Source: Leptothermofonsia sp049200465 (GTDB lineage: Bacteria > Cyanobacteriota > Cyanobacteriia > Leptolyngbyales > Leptolyngbyaceae). From it: a stretch of 64,000 nucleotides of DNA. Shown here in pieces: positions 27,199 to 38,432 of the stretch. Under the pieces are notes generated by a model that was given only the letters and a program-made list of their open reading frames with translations, was not told the DNA's origin and did not search any database. The translations under genes were made by a program, and so were the position numbers. The stretch is taken from the NCBI RefSeq assembly GCF_049200465.1, contig NZ_CP120836.1:2666001-2730000 (forward strand), in the 5' to 3' direction. Position 1 is the stretch's first letter; each line of letters begins with the position of its first letter.

Positions 27199-27769
27199 CT
27201 ACAATCGGACAGTTCATCTCCCTGCTATCATCGATAGCATCCTTGCTCAAACCTACTGTGACTTTGAACTACTGATCTGAGATGACGGCTCTACGGATGA
27301 CTCTGTCACCATTGCCACAGATTACGCCCAACGCGATAAGCGGATTCGGGTTGTTGCCGCCCCTCATCAGAGGCAGGCTCAAGCTCTTAAGAGTGCGATT
27401 ACTCAAACCACGGCTTCCTATGTCGGCTGGGTAGACAGGGATGACCTGCTGATGCCTACCACTCTGGAAGACACCGTAGCCATTCTCAATGCCTATCCCC
27501 CAATTGGGCTTGTCTATCTTGTCTATATCGACTACGAGGTGATCGACGCCCAGGGAAACAACTGGGGGTTAGGGAATCGCTGTAAAATTCCTTACTCTAA
27601 AGACCGCTTACTGGTTGATTTCATGCTCTTCTACTTCCGTCTGATGCGTCATTCAGCCTATGACCCGGTAGGGGGAATTGATGCAACCTTTGATTGCGCC
27701 CAGGACTACGACCTGTGCCTCAAACTCTCCGAAGTTACTGAAGCTTATAGCGGTAGTCATTGTGGTTAG
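27199..27769 (+). pseudogene. GT2 glycosyltransferase remnant cut by a MITE
   Basis: YNRTVHLPAIIDSILAQTY, then FELLI-stop-DDGSTDDSVTIA (an in-frame TGA replaces a codon in the substrate-binding motif), RIRVVAAPHQRQAQALKSAI, ASYVGWVDRDDLLMPTTLED and FDCAQDYDLCLKLSEVTE. This is a family-2 glycosyltransferase domain. It lacks its beginning and is terminated by MITE copy 4 at 27746. It is non-functional. Confidence 0.85.
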
Positions 27770-27860
27770 GACGGGGTGCAGGGGTGGAACCCCTGGCTAG
27801 GGGCGAAGCCCCCACTCCCTCTCTAATTCCAATGTCCTAACGCTCCCGCGTAGAACTATA
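27746..27860 (-). repeat. MITE family A, copy 4
   Basis: A full-length element inserted in the GT2 reading frame; TATAGC and CTATA ends are present. Confidence 0.85.
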
Positions 27861-27963
27861 AACATGTCCAAGGAGAAGTTCCCACCTCCGATTGAATCCG
27901 GGAAGCCAGAGTTTCCCTGGCTGGTGTTCCTGAGCCGGAGCTTGGCAACCAGGAAACCTACTC

Positions 27964-30900
27964 CTATTTTTGGACAATCTGACAGAAGAACTTTTCCAGA
28001 GCTCTAACGCAGGTAAGGTCGTTGTAGATCAAATCACTGCGTTCCTGTTGCTGCTGCCGAATTTGAGCCCGGTATTCAGGATCTAAACCCAGTTTGACAG
28101 CGATCGCCACAAATGCATTCTCATCATGGGCAATCATTTCGGTCATGCCCATGGTTTTCAAAATTGCGTAGGCATGGCGTCCCCGCATGAATTCGCCAGG
28201 ACAGGTGAGGACGGGCAAACCGCAGGCGATCGCTTCAAATACGGTATTTCCCCCTCCCCAGCCAAAGGTATCAATCAACACATCGGAAACGCTGTTCAGT
28301 CCCCAGAAACCCAACTGGTTCTGGCGGGGCACAATCACGCAATAATCGCTGCTATTCAATCCCCTGGTGGCAAATGCCCGGCTTAATCGCTGGCGGAACT
28401 GTTCGACCAAGTCGCGATCGCTGGAGGCAATGAAAGCAAACTGGGCCTGGGGTACCTGACAGGCAATGTCTGCAAAGATATGGTCGTACTGGGGTAGATA
28501 TTTGAAGAGAGACTGGGGGGAAAGGTAAACAACGGCATCCTGCCGCAGTCCAAAGTTTTTACGAGTGTGGGGTAGGGGCGGCACCTGCGGACGAGCATAG
28601 CAGAGACCAGTATTGGGCAACCGAACTAAGGTTTCTGAGTAGTGCTCTTGAGCATTTACCGGCTCCATCAAATCACTGGAGAGATAGTAGTCAATGGTGG
28701 GCAGGCCGGATGTGATGGGATGTCCCCAGGCGGTGCATTGAACTGGAGCCAACCGTAATCCGGCAATTTGGGAAGTTAGAGGGTCCATGCCAATGTCAGT
28801 AAAAATCAAAATGTGTAACTGATCGGCTTCAATTTGCTGACAGACAGCCTCCAGGTCATTGGGAAAGTGGTAGAAGCGATCGCTATACCACTGAAATTGC
28901 CGGGTAATCTGGTCTGCCACCTGCCCGGTGTGATAACTGTAAATTTCAAACTGCTGACGATTCATGGGCTTGATCCAGCCCAGAGCCCATCTGGCACCGT
29001 TGTGGTTGCGGAGATGGGCAGATAGGAAGCCAATGCGGATTTTTGTGGGGTGAGGGGTGGATGGAGAAGGGGTAGTGCGTCTATTCCCGGCCCATTGGGG
29101 GTAATTGGCCGCCATGACTTGATGCACATACTCTCCATAGCGGGTTTGGAGTTCGCGATCATTGCGACACTGATATTGGAGGTAAAAGTTTGTGCGCCAT
29201 TGCAATCCTTTGAGGGCCTGTTTTTGATGTTCTGGAGTTTGTAAATCCATTTGTTGAATCAGGTTTGTCAGTCCTTGAGTGAAGCGATCACGGTAATACT
29301 CAATTTCGCTGGCGGTGTTGTATAGCAGCGGCAAAGTGCGCCATTGTTCAAATTCCCAGGTGGGATGGTTGGGAAACTGGGCAATAGCCTCACGGGCGGC
29401 ACCAATCGCTTCCAGAGTGTAACCAGCATTTTGAAGGGAGGTGATGCGATAAAGGTGCAGGGTCTCGTTATTGGGATGGTACTGAAGACCCTGCAGACAA
29501 ACTTCTGCGGCTAAACGATTCTGTGCTTGAAAGCGGTAGGCATTGGCCAGGTTGATGAAGACGGAGTCGGCGATCGCTCCCAGGTTGGATTGCAGTTGAA
29601 AATAGCGCCTGTATTGGGTGACGGCTTCTGGATAATCGCCTCGAAATAGGGCGGCGTCTGCCAGAAACAGTGATGCCTGTTCAGGGTCATTTTTTGCTTC
29701 ATAAGCAGTCCCAAGTCCCTGGAGAGCGTCTGGATCAGCGGGTTTGAGGGAGAGGGCGGTTTGATAAGCAGCGATCGCTTCATCGGGTTGTCCCTGCTGA
29801 GTCAAAACGTTCCCCAGACCCACATATCCACCAGCAGAGCCAGGATTGGCAACAATTTCCTGTCGATAAATCGCTTCGGCTTGAGCCAGTTCCCCGGATT
29901 GAAGCAGGCATTGCCCCAAACGTTCATAGGCTTGCAGGTTAGCAGCATCAGTTTGAATGGCGGTTTGATAGGTTTGAATGGCCTGTTGCATCTCTCCCAT
30001 TTTTTCAAATAGCATTCCCAGTTCAATGGAAATCTCCGCTTGAAATTGATTCAGCTTCAATGCCTGGGAAAGCATGTCTAATGCTTCTGGATACCGTTCA
30101 ATTTCGGAATAGATGGTTCCCAAATTGAATAACGCATCAATATCCTGGGGATTAAGTGACAACACTTCTCGATACTTTTGCTCTGCTTTGAGTAACGGTT
30201 CTCTAACCCAGTTAACAATTTGATGATACTGTCCATATTCTTTCAGGTGAATGGACTCGTATTGAGCAATCGCCTCCATTGCTTCAGCTTTGAGTTGCTG
30301 GATTGTTTGCTGAATCGTTTGCTGTGAGTCTTCAGGTGCAGATGAATTTGCAGCAATTTTTTCTTGTACAACCTGGCGATAAAAAGTTTCCAGAGCATCA
30401 ACGCAGGTTTTGTCTTCAAAAAGGCGGGAACGGTGCTGCTGTACTTTCTGACGAATGGTTGCTCGATAGTCCAGGTCTAAACCTAACCGGACGGCGATCG
30501 CCACAAATTCTGTTTCATTCGCGGCAATGGTTTCGGTGACACCCATGGTTTTCAAAATCCCGTAGGCGTGGCGACCGCGCATAAATTCCCCTGGGCAGGT
30601 CACTACTGGTAAGCCGCAGGCGATCGCGTCAAATACGGTATTGCCCCCGCTCCAGCCAAAGGTATCAAGCATTACGTCAGACACGGAGTTCAATCCCCAA
30701 AAACCCAGTTGATTCTGGCGAGGAATCATTACACAGAAATCCTCGCTGTTCAATCCAACGGTTGCAAAGGCTTGTTTGAGTCGTTGTTGAAATTGCTCCG
30801 TTACTTGAGTACTGTTTTGACTCACCAGAAAAGCAAATTGCGCCTGGGGAACCTGACGGGCTATTTCTGCAAACACAGAGTCGTACTGTGGCAGGTATTT

Positions 30901-33457
30901 GAACAGGGATTGGCTGGACAGGTAAACGATGGCATCGTCGTGCAGGCCAAAGTCTTGCCGGGTATGGGGGAAGGGAGGGATGTCGGGTTGGGTATAGCAG
31001 AGTCCTGTATTGGGCAATGGAATCAGGATTTCGGAATAATGTTCCTGACCCTGTTCGGGTTCCATTTGCTCACTGGAAAGGTAGTAATCAATGGTTGGAA
31101 GACCCGTTGTGATGGGATGTCCCCAGCCGCTGCACTGTACAGGCGCTAATCGTAATGCTGCCATTTGGGTCGTGAGTGGCTCCATGCCCACATCCGCAAA
31201 TACCAGAATGTGTAGATTATCAGCACGGATTTGCTGGCATACCGCTTCCAGGTTTTTGGGAATGTGGTAAAAGCGATCGCTGTACAGGCTGAGCTGGCGG
31301 GTCACATGGTCCGCCACTTCCCCGGTGTGGTAAGTGTAAATTTCAAACTGCTGGCGATCGCTCTGCCGCAGCCAACCAGCGGTCATTCTGGCAACTACGT
31401 GTTCACGAAAGAAACTGGAAACATAACCAACGCGAATTTTGCCATTCCCTTCCAAAGCAGGCATGGAGAGCGGTTGCATCCAGTGGGGATAGTTTGCCGC
31501 CATGACTCGATGCACATATTCTCCATACTGCATCTGGAGTGATTTATCGTTGCAGCACTGGTATTGCAAATAAAAATTGGTTCGCCACCAAGTGCCCATT
31601 AATGCCTGCCAGACGGCTGTAGGGGTGTCTAAGCGGGTATTTTGGATGAGTTCAGCCAGTCCTCGTGTAAACCGTTCTCGATAGTGGTCAATTTCAGCAG
31701 AGGAGGTGTAGAGAATGGGAAAAGTACGCCACTGTTCAAATTGCAAGGCTGGATTGGTGGGAAACTGGTGGGCTGCTTCCTGGGCAGCGGCGATCGCAGC
31801 CTGGGTATAACCACTATCCTGCAAACCGATGATTCGAGCAATGTGCAGTAACTCGTTGTTGGGATGGTACTGAATTGCCCGTTGATAAACCTCAACGGCT
31901 GCCCTGTTCTGCCCTGCTCCACGGTAGGCTTCTGCCAGGTTGAGGTAGGTTTGGGCAGCAATAGTCTCCGGATGGGGATGCTGTTCCAGATAACGGTTGT
32001 ATTGCTGAATCGCTTCTTCAAAATTCTTTCGATACAGGGCCGCTTCTGCCAGGTAGAAGCTGGCCTGTTGGGATTCTCCTTTCGCCGCCCATGCTGTTCC
32101 CAACCCCTGGAGGGCATCGGCATGGGTTGACTGGAGGGAAAGGGCTTTTTGATAGGCGGCGATCGCCGCGTCAAACTGCTGTTGCTTGATGAAACAATTG
32201 CCTGAACCAAGTTGAGTATTAACATTTTCTGGATTTGCAGCGATCGCCTGGCGATAAACAGATTCTGCCTGTGTGACCTCTCCCAACTGGATTAGCAACT
32301 GACCCAAATACTCATAGGCTGGAATAAAGGTGGGGTCGAGTTCGATCGCTTTCTGGTAATGCTGGATGGCCTGGGCGTAATTTTGCAATTTCTCATAAAC
32401 TCGCGCCAGTTCGCCATAAATGACGGCTTGCGATTCGCTAAGCTTAAGCGCCTGCAACAACATTTCCAGAGCTTTCTCATATTGCTCCTGTTCGGCATAA
32501 ATGGTTCCCAGGCTGTAATAAGCATCGAGATCCAAAGGATTCCAGTGCAGCACTTCGTGATACCTAGCTTCTGCCTGGAGCAACGGTTTTCTAACCCAAT
32601 TCACAATCTCTGGATACTGCCCGTACTCTTGCAGGTAAGTGGAATTGTAATGGGCGATCGCTTCGGTGGCTTCGGCTTTTAGGCGTTGAATGATCTGTTG
32701 TCGATCCTGCATTTCCAACGCCTGCATCGCTCGCAGAAAGGACTCCTGCCGGGCCTGTTTTAGCGTCTCTGAGGGATAGGATTCTGTGCAATGCCTATCC
32801 CAACTCAAAACCTGCAATCCATTCCAGAACGTAGAGTGGGCAAAGCTTTGGGTCGGTAAATCAAACAGTAATTTGCACTGGGGATGGGCACTCATAAAAT
32901 CCCAAATGGCTTGCTGAGTGGCTTCTGAGTTGCGGTTTGCACAAACAATCAAAGCCCGCTCGGCCAGAAAGGGTTTGACGAGTAGTAAGCCCAGCAATTG
33001 CGATCGATAATCAGATGCGGCATCGTAGAAATACAATCCAATGGGTTTTCGGTCTTCCACCGTTGCTAGGTCGTGGAAAAAGTCTGCAAAACTCTGAAAG
33101 CAAAATAGCACCTGCCCATCAATGCCAAACTGGGCCAAATTGTCGCTCAATTGTGCCAGGTTGGTTTCAAATGGGTCAAACTCGGAAAAGTCATCAACCG
33201 CATAGGCCAGCCGTTCTGGATGATTGAGCAAGGCTCCAATCAGACTGGCTCCCTGAAAACAACCCACCTCGCAGTACACTTCTTCCGGCTCCAGACAGTC
33301 CACTGCAAAGTTGAGCAACTGCAACAGGCTGGGGGTTGCCATACCATTCACCTGTTGCAATACGACTGTAAACTGGTCGTTCCTGGGAGTAACGGATTCC
33401 AGCCCCCCAGTTTTCGTAGAGGCTAGGCAGATGAGCGCTAAACTGTTGATAATCCAT
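27964..33457 (-). CDS. Double TPR/SPINDLY-type (GT41-like) glycosyltransferase
   Basis: A giant protein of about 1830 residues made of an N-terminal methyltransferase-like domain (VYCEVGCFQGASLIGALLNH) and two successive copies of a TPR array plus a SPINDLY/O-GlcNAc-transferase-type catalytic domain. Copy 1 ends with SWGHP-type CSGWGHPITTGLPTIDYYL, LFKYLPQYDSVF and DTFGWSGGNTVFDAIACGLP. Copy 2 repeats these as CTAWGHPITSGLPTIDYYL and DTFGWGGGNTVFEAIACGLP. The best start is ATG 33457 (MDYQQFSAHLPSLYENWG), followed by a one-base shift in a run of six G near 33405. The frame that stays open upstream of it enters a MITE. It would glycosylate proteins (or glycan acceptors) in the cytosol. Confidence 0.85.
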
Positions 33458-33498
33458 GGTGAAACTGAAGCAAGATAGAGCTGAGAGCTTTGGATAAT

Positions 33499-33614
33499 CT
33501 GAGTAGCTGGCACAATTAAATTAAGGATAATTTTAGGGGTAGAGGGGGTGAAACCCCCTGTCTGGGGCGCAGCCCTCACTCCCCCCTTCAGAATTAATTG
33601 TGGCTACCTACTTA
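33499..33614 (+). repeat. MITE family B, copy 1
   Basis: A 116-bp element with AAGTAG-type ends, AATTAAATTAAGGATAATTT at one side and AATTAATTGTGGCTACCTAC at the other, and a GGGGGTGAAACCCCC hairpin. Further copies lie at 34623 and 39908. Confidence 0.85.
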
Positions 33615-33895
33615 TAGTGATGCCTTGAAGGTGACGGGTTCTAACTGAGTCTGTGTTTTTGCTTTGACCTATCCCCCAGCCCCCAGCCCCCCTTCTAATG
33701 AACGAAGTCCCAGACCGTCCCTACCACGAATAAGTCAACGATTTAACAAGATAATGACGAGCAGCGCTAGTCGCCATCACTAACAACTCCAAAATCATTA
33801 CAACTTGGACACCACTCATAACGCTATGATGATATTGAGGTTAAGTTGTGTAAAGAAAATTGACAGCAACTTTTAGATCCCCAGATAGCATCATA

Positions 33896-34537
33896 ATGCC
33901 AGCCACTTGGCATGCCCTTGACCCTATCTGGCAAGGAAATGAGCAAATTGTTCAGCAGGGCTTGCCCCACGCTCAGTTGGCTCCTGCCTGGCAAATTCTA
34001 CTGTTGGGAGATGGCTCTCCTACTCGTCACTTGCAGCTACTAACGGGTGAACCCACTGAGGTTGACGTAATCGATATGTCTTCGATTGGGATGGATACCG
34101 ATAACGCCCCCCCACAGATTCAGGTGGTTCCAGGCCCTCGCCTGCGACGGCAGGTGTGGCTACGAACAGCTTCCGGGCAGCGACTTGCCTATGCCACTTC
34201 CTGGTGGGAGGCCAGCCATGTTGATGAGTATCTGCAAAACCGATCGCTTCCCATTTGGGCCAGCCTTGCCCGTCTTCGCACCGAACTTTACCGGGATGTG
34301 CAGGGCATCTATTTCGGAAATTCCTCAGCACTGGAGCATGCCTTTGGGCAGGAAGGACCCTTCTGGGGTCGCCACTACCTCTTCTGGCACCACGGCCAGC
34401 CCCTGACGCTAATTTATGAGGTGTTCTCCCCCTTATTTAACGAAATACTTAGGCCCAACGCATTGACAGGCAGTAAACTGCCGAAATTCTCTAAAACCTA
34501 TTACCTGACATCCAACATCTCTCAACCATCTATATAA
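33896..34537 (+). CDS. Chorismate lyase (DUF98)
   Basis: About 213 residues from ATG 33896 (MPATWHALDPIWQGNEQIVQ). Cyanobacterial DUF98 proteins convert chorismate to 4-hydroxybenzoate and pyruvate, the entry step to plastoquinone. Seen here: LLGDGSPTRHLQLLTGEP, RQVWLRTASGQRLAYATSWW and GRHYLFWHHGQPLTLIYEVF. The size is typical. It stands alone between two family B MITEs. Confidence 0.85.
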   Translation: MPATWHALDPIWQGNEQIVQQGLPHAQLAPAWQILLLGDGSPTRHLQLLTGEPTEVDVIDMSSIGMDTDNAPPQIQVVPGPRLRRQVWLRTASGQRLAYATSWWEASHVDEYLQNRSLPIWASLARLRTELYRDVQGIYFGNSSALEHAFGQEGPFWGRHYLFWHHGQPLTLIYEVFSPLFNEILRPNALTGSKLPKFSKTYYLTSNISQPSI

Positions 34538-34622
34538 CCTGGCAGTAAAAGTCGCGAAAAGGAGTCCGAAATTTCTAGGGGTTTCAGCCTCAAAAATGCA
34601 AGATCAATTGCTGCCGGAGTAA

Positions 34623-34739
34623 TAAGTAGCTGGGCGCAATTAAATTAAGGATAATTTCGGGGGTGGAGGGGGTGAAACCCCCTGCCTGTGGGCGCAGCCC
34701 CCACTCCCTCTTTACCAATTAATGATGACTACCTGCTTA
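34623..34739 (+). repeat. MITE family B, copy 2
   Basis: TAAGTAGCTGGGCGCAATTA to ATGACTACCTGCTTA, about 117 bp, with the same internal hairpin as copy 1. Confidence 0.85.
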
Positions 34740-34853
34740 CTCACCTACTCATCTACCCATAAACCTGGGCATTCGCGTTTAACTACGCTATCCTGTGCAT
34801 ATTCTGGTCAAGAGCAGGCTCATTACTAATCACAACCAACTGGAGAAGGCAAT

Positions 34854-35361
34854 ATGGCTTGGCGTGGGTCAACATCAGTTCAAGACAGGATTTTTGCCTG
34901 TCTCCCCCTATGCATTTCCAATGGTCGAGTCAATGATGTTTGGCACGTTTCTGATGAAGCAGTTTCCTACCTTAGGCTTGATTCTGCTGCCTCTCACGCC
35001 CTTTGCTGTTGTCTACGGCATTTTGAATTCTTTACTGGGGGGATGGGGAGGATTTGCCATCTTCTTTGCGCTCTATCTGCTGATTGTTCGGAATGAAAGC
35101 TTGAGCCATTTTCTCCGCTTCAACACGATGCAGGCATTAATTATCGGCATCGCGGTTTCATTGATCAGCGCAGTTTTAGATCTTCTGGGGCTATTGAGAA
35201 ATCTGGTATTACCATTGCCATTGCCCATTGTTATTATTTTCAGCGCGATTTTCCTTGGTGTTCTGGTATCCTCCATCTACTCCATCATTCAGGCAACTCG
35301 AGGACGCTACGCTGAGATCCCTGTTCTCTCTGAAGCAGCTTACTCACAGACACGCTATTAA
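34854..35361 (+). CDS. Tic20-family membrane protein, one frameshift
   Basis: ATG 34854 gives MAWRGSTSVQDRIFACLP, the usual cyanobacterial Tic20 N-terminus. A C run near 34905 is one base off, after which the frame continues YAFPMVESMMFGTFLMKQF. Four membrane helices follow, including LILLPLTPFAVVYGILNSLL and FFALYLLIVRNESLSHFLRF. The cyanobacterial family is related to the plastid import channel subunit Tic20; its own role is unclear. About 168 residues. The stop overlaps that of the convergent FAH gene by 4 bp. Confidence 0.85.
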
Positions 35362-36149
35362 GCCTCCTGATTGATTTCTCTGGCAACAACAGTGTTATTC
35401 AGATAGCCAATCCCTTCAATTTCGACTCGAACGAGATCGCCCACATGCATCGGCCCAACTCCTTCGGGAGTGCCGGTTAACACGACATCACCTGGCATCA
35501 ACGTCATCACCTGGCTGATGTAAGCTACCAGCACTTCCGGTGAAAACACCATCTGGTTAATCAGAGCCGACTGAACTGGCTTAGTTTCCTCGTTGAGAAA
35601 GGTTTGCAGGCGGGCGGCGGGGCTGATCTCTCGCACAACCCAGGGACCCAAAGGACAAAATGTGTCAAATCCTTTAGCCCGTGTCCATTGCCCATCTTTT
35701 CTCTGCAAATCGCGGGCCGTGACATCGTTGGCAATAGTGTAACCCCAAATTTTTCCCTGGGCCTGTTCGGGGGTGCAGTTGATGCAGCGATCGCCAATCA
35801 CAAGCGCCAGTTCGCCTTCATAATCAACCCGCTGAGACTGAGGTGGGTACTGAATTTCTGTATCGGCAGGAATCACCGCCGACGGTGGCTTTAAGAACAA
35901 CAGTGGTTCCTCAGGAACGGGGCTTCCCATCTCCGCTGCATGATCGGCATAATTTTTGCCAACCGCCACAATTTTGGAGGGGGCACAGGGTGCCAAAATC
36001 CGGTAGCTGTCGGGGGGCAATTCCAAATCGGTCGGTTGCCCTTCCAACCAGGGGGGAGCATCCAACGCCTTCACCTCGCGTCCAAGCTGAAGGAGTCCAT
36101 AGTAAATGTGTCCGTCTGCTGCCTGAACCCGAACATAGCGCTGTGCCAT
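35358..36149 (-). CDS. Fumarylacetoacetate hydrolase-family protein
   Basis: 263 residues. The metal-binding FAH core is IVAVGKNYADHAAEMG, LFLKPPSAVIP, VDYEGELALVIG (the catalytic E-x-E set), YTIANDVTARDLQRKDGQW and the C-terminal PGDVVLTGTPEGVGPM. The family covers hydrolases and decarboxylases of 2-oxo acids; the substrate is not evident. The N-terminal 60-residue domain is as in bacterial FAH-like proteins. It is divergent from rpsF. Confidence 0.88.
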   Translation of the reverse strand: MAQRYVRVQAADGHIYYGLLQLGREVKALDAPPWLEGQPTDLELPPDSYRILAPCAPSKIVAVGKNYADHAAEMGSPVPEEPLLFLKPPSAVIPADTEIQYPPQSQRVDYEGELALVIGDRCINCTPEQAQGKIWGYTIANDVTARDLQRKDGQWTRAKGFDTFCPLGPWVVREISPAARLQTFLNEETKPVQSALINQMVFSPEVLVAYISQVMTLMPGDVVLTGTPEGVGPMHVGDLVRVEIEGIGYLNNTVVAREINQEA

Positions 36150-36384
36150 AAACTTGTAAATCGTTTTAGAGACTATTTTTAAGAGACTATTGATGATTAT
36201 CGATGGAGAAAGCCTCGATTAGAGTCGCACCAACCAAAGTTTTCGGCAATTTCCGTTGATACAGAAACTGGGTTAAAATGATAAGTCCTTGCTTCTAGGC
36301 AGGTGGGAGAATGGGCTGTGCGATCGCCAGGCTCTGACTCTCTCCGAATCCAGAAGCCATTTGTCCACAAGGAGACGATTGCAC

Positions 36385-36705
36385 ATGGCAAACCTTTACG
36401 AAACGATGTACATCCTTCGCCCCGATATGAGTGAGGAAGAGGTAGACAAAACTATTGAGAAGTACCAGACCCTCCTGCGAGAAAACGGAGCCCAGATTAT
36501 AGAAACCCTCCATCGCAATAAGCGCCGTCTGGCTTACGAAATTAAGAAATATCGGGAAGGGATCTATATCCAGATGAACTATGAAGCCGATGGTTCCCAG
36601 ATTGCCGCTTTAGAAAGGGCAATGCGTCTGAGTGATGACGTAATCCGCTTTCTCACTATCCGCCAGGAAGCTCCCAAAGCCTCAAAGGCAGCAGCTCAAG
36701 TTTAA
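36385..36705 (+). CDS. rpsF: 30S ribosomal protein S6
   Basis: 106 residues from ATG 36385, with a good ribosome-binding site (AAGGAGA, 36369-36375). LYETMYILRPDMSEEEVDKT, NKRRLAYEIKKYREGIYIQM and DDVIRFLTIR are diagnostic of bS6. It binds 16S rRNA in the 30S platform together with S18. The short Ala-rich tail is usual for cyanobacteria. Confidence 0.97.
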   Translation: MANLYETMYILRPDMSEEEVDKTIEKYQTLLRENGAQIIETLHRNKRRLAYEIKKYREGIYIQMNYEADGSQIAALERAMRLSDDVIRFLTIRQEAPKASKAAAQV

Positions 36706-36868
36706 TCTGCACGGTGTTGGGGCATGCTGGCAGAAGTTTTACGCCAGTAGAATAACGGAATGAAAAAGTAGGGAATGAAAGAGTGGGGAAGTCCTATCAC
36801 TCCATCGCTCTGCTACTCTATCATTGTTTATTCCAACCATCGCACACCCAAATCAGTTGGAACAACCC

Positions 36869-37867
36869 ATGAAGCTCTCCAAAAAAAATCTGGAACAGCG
36901 CCTTGACCACATTTATGACGCCATTGTGGTGGGTGGAGGAGCGGGTGGCTTATCCGCAGGAATCTATCTGCAACGCTACCGGCTCTCTTCACTGGTGGTG
37001 GAAAAAGGGCGGGGGCGTTCCTTCTGGATGCAAGATCTGCGGAACTACCTGGGACTTCCTCCCGATACACCAGGGCGAACCCTGCTACAACAGGGGCAAC
37101 AGCACTATCTCTCCCTGGATGGCGACTATCTAATGGGTTTTGTCGAAGAAGTCCGCGATGAAGGGGACGTTTTTGCTGTCAAGATCAAAGTTGGTAAGCA
37201 AGAAAGTATTTATCCCGTATTTCGAAGTAGGTATTTGATTGCGGCCAGTGGCATTATTGACTATTTGCCCAAGTTGGAAGAAATGCAGAATGTGTATGAC
37301 TACGCGGGTTACAACCTTCATGTCTGCTTGATTTGTGATGGCTATGAGATGGTGGACAAAAAATGTGGACTCTTCGTAAACACCGAGTCGGCCATCAACA
37401 CTGCCTTCGTTTTAAACTGGTTCACTCCCTACATCACCGTTTTCACCCAGGGATTGTGTGAGGTGGGAGCTGAAATGCGGCAGAAACTTCAAGACCATGG
37501 ATTTCCTCTCGTCGAAACCCCGATCCAAAAATTTTTAGGTCACGATCACGAGATGACTGGGGTAGAATTAACCGACGGTTCTACCGTAGAGCTAGAAACA
37601 GGTCTGGTGGCAATGGGTTCCCACTACTACAACGAGTACCTGAAGGAACTCGATCTGGAGTGGCAAGGAAGTAATCTAGTCACCGACTCGATGTGCCGCA
37701 CTTCTCATCCCCGCATCTTTGCTGTCGGAGACCTTAAAGTAGGAATCAACCAGGTTTCAGTGGCGGTTGCAGATGGGACATTAGCGGCGACAGCTATCTG
37801 GCGGGAGATCCGTCGTGCGTCTCCCCCTCGTCGTTGGGAAGAGCGCTTGGCCAGCCCAAAATCGTGA
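36869..37867 (+). CDS. Thioredoxin-reductase-like flavoprotein (DDOR-like)
   Basis: About 332 residues from ATG 36869. The FAD motif is AIVVGGGAGGLSAGIYLQRY. The redox site is CLICDGYE, in the place where thioredoxin reductases have CAxC-D. The second nucleotide fold is atypical (KKCGLFVNTESAINTAFV in place of GGG/AxS), and the C-terminal FAD contact is RIFAVGDLKVGINQVSVAV. Loss of a normal NADPH motif with retention of CxxCD fits the cyanobacterial DDOR/DTR group of disulfide oxidoreductases. The next gene begins 8 bp after its stop. Confidence 0.75.
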   Translation: MKLSKKNLEQRLDHIYDAIVVGGGAGGLSAGIYLQRYRLSSLVVEKGRGRSFWMQDLRNYLGLPPDTPGRTLLQQGQQHYLSLDGDYLMGFVEEVRDEGDVFAVKIKVGKQESIYPVFRSRYLIAASGIIDYLPKLEEMQNVYDYAGYNLHVCLICDGYEMVDKKCGLFVNTESAINTAFVLNWFTPYITVFTQGLCEVGAEMRQKLQDHGFPLVETPIQKFLGHDHEMTGVELTDGSTVELETGLVAMGSHYYNEYLKELDLEWQGSNLVTDSMCRTSHPRIFAVGDLKVGINQVSVAVADGTLAATAIWREIRRASPPRRWEERLASPKS

Positions 37868-37874
37868 TAACGGA

Positions 37875-38432
37875 GTGAAAGACGTGACCTATTCTGCAAG
37901 CAAAAACCTAATTGAATTGCAAGCTGAAGTTGCCCGCCTGAATGAAGAATTGCAAATGCGCGATAACCTGGTGCAGCAACTATCTCAGGAGCTATTTCGC
38001 CTGGTGAAGGGTAATGCCAGTTTCATGCCCAATCCAGAAGTTTCTGAGCGGCATATGGCCGAAATGCGTGCCCTGCGGGAGCAACTGCAAGGGGTAGAAC
38101 AGCAGGTGGCGTTTTATCAAGAGCAGATTAGCGATCGCGACACCGAAATTTACCAGCTACGGCAAACGGTGCAGGAATTAACTGACCGCTCCCGCATGTT
38201 AGAACAGGTGGTTCAAGAGCTGCCCAAGATCTATCGGCAAAAGTTTGCCGAGCGAATGGTGCCCATCCGTGAAAAAGTAGCTCAAATCCAACGCGAGAAC
38301 CGCCAGCTCCATGCCGAACTGCAAAGTGTCAGTTACCGTCTGGCCGTCAGAACCCGACGTCAAACCCATCTCGATCTGCCCAGTTTCGGTCGCTTCAGAG
38401 GCGCAACCCTACCGACTTTTGGCAGCGTTTGA
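37875..38432 (+). CDS. Coiled-coil protein conserved in cyanobacteria
   Basis: About 185 residues, nearly all heptad-like: NLIELQAEVARLNEELQMRD, LVQQLSQELFRLVKGN, MAEMRALREQLQGVEQQVAF, YQLRQTVQELTDRSRMLEQV. A short Phe/Arg-rich tail ends LPTFGSV. GTG 37875 (or GTG 37884) is the likely start, given the 8-bp spacing from the upstream stop. The function is unknown. It overlaps the next gene by 4 bp, so it is the middle gene of a three-gene operon. Confidence 0.75.
   Translation: MKDVTYSASKNLIELQAEVARLNEELQMRDNLVQQLSQELFRLVKGNASFMPNPEVSERHMAEMRALREQLQGVEQQVAFYQEQISDRDTEIYQLRQTVQELTDRSRMLEQVVQELPKIYRQKFAERMVPIREKVAQIQRENRQLHAELQSVSYRLAVRTRRQTHLDLPSFGRFRGATLPTFGSV

Noticed and set aside
33458..33579. 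Upstream extension of the giant glycosyltransferase to 33579
   Set aside because: The extension reads through a family B MITE. The frame starting at 33457 gives a sensible N-terminus and joins the main frame with a one-base change in a G run.
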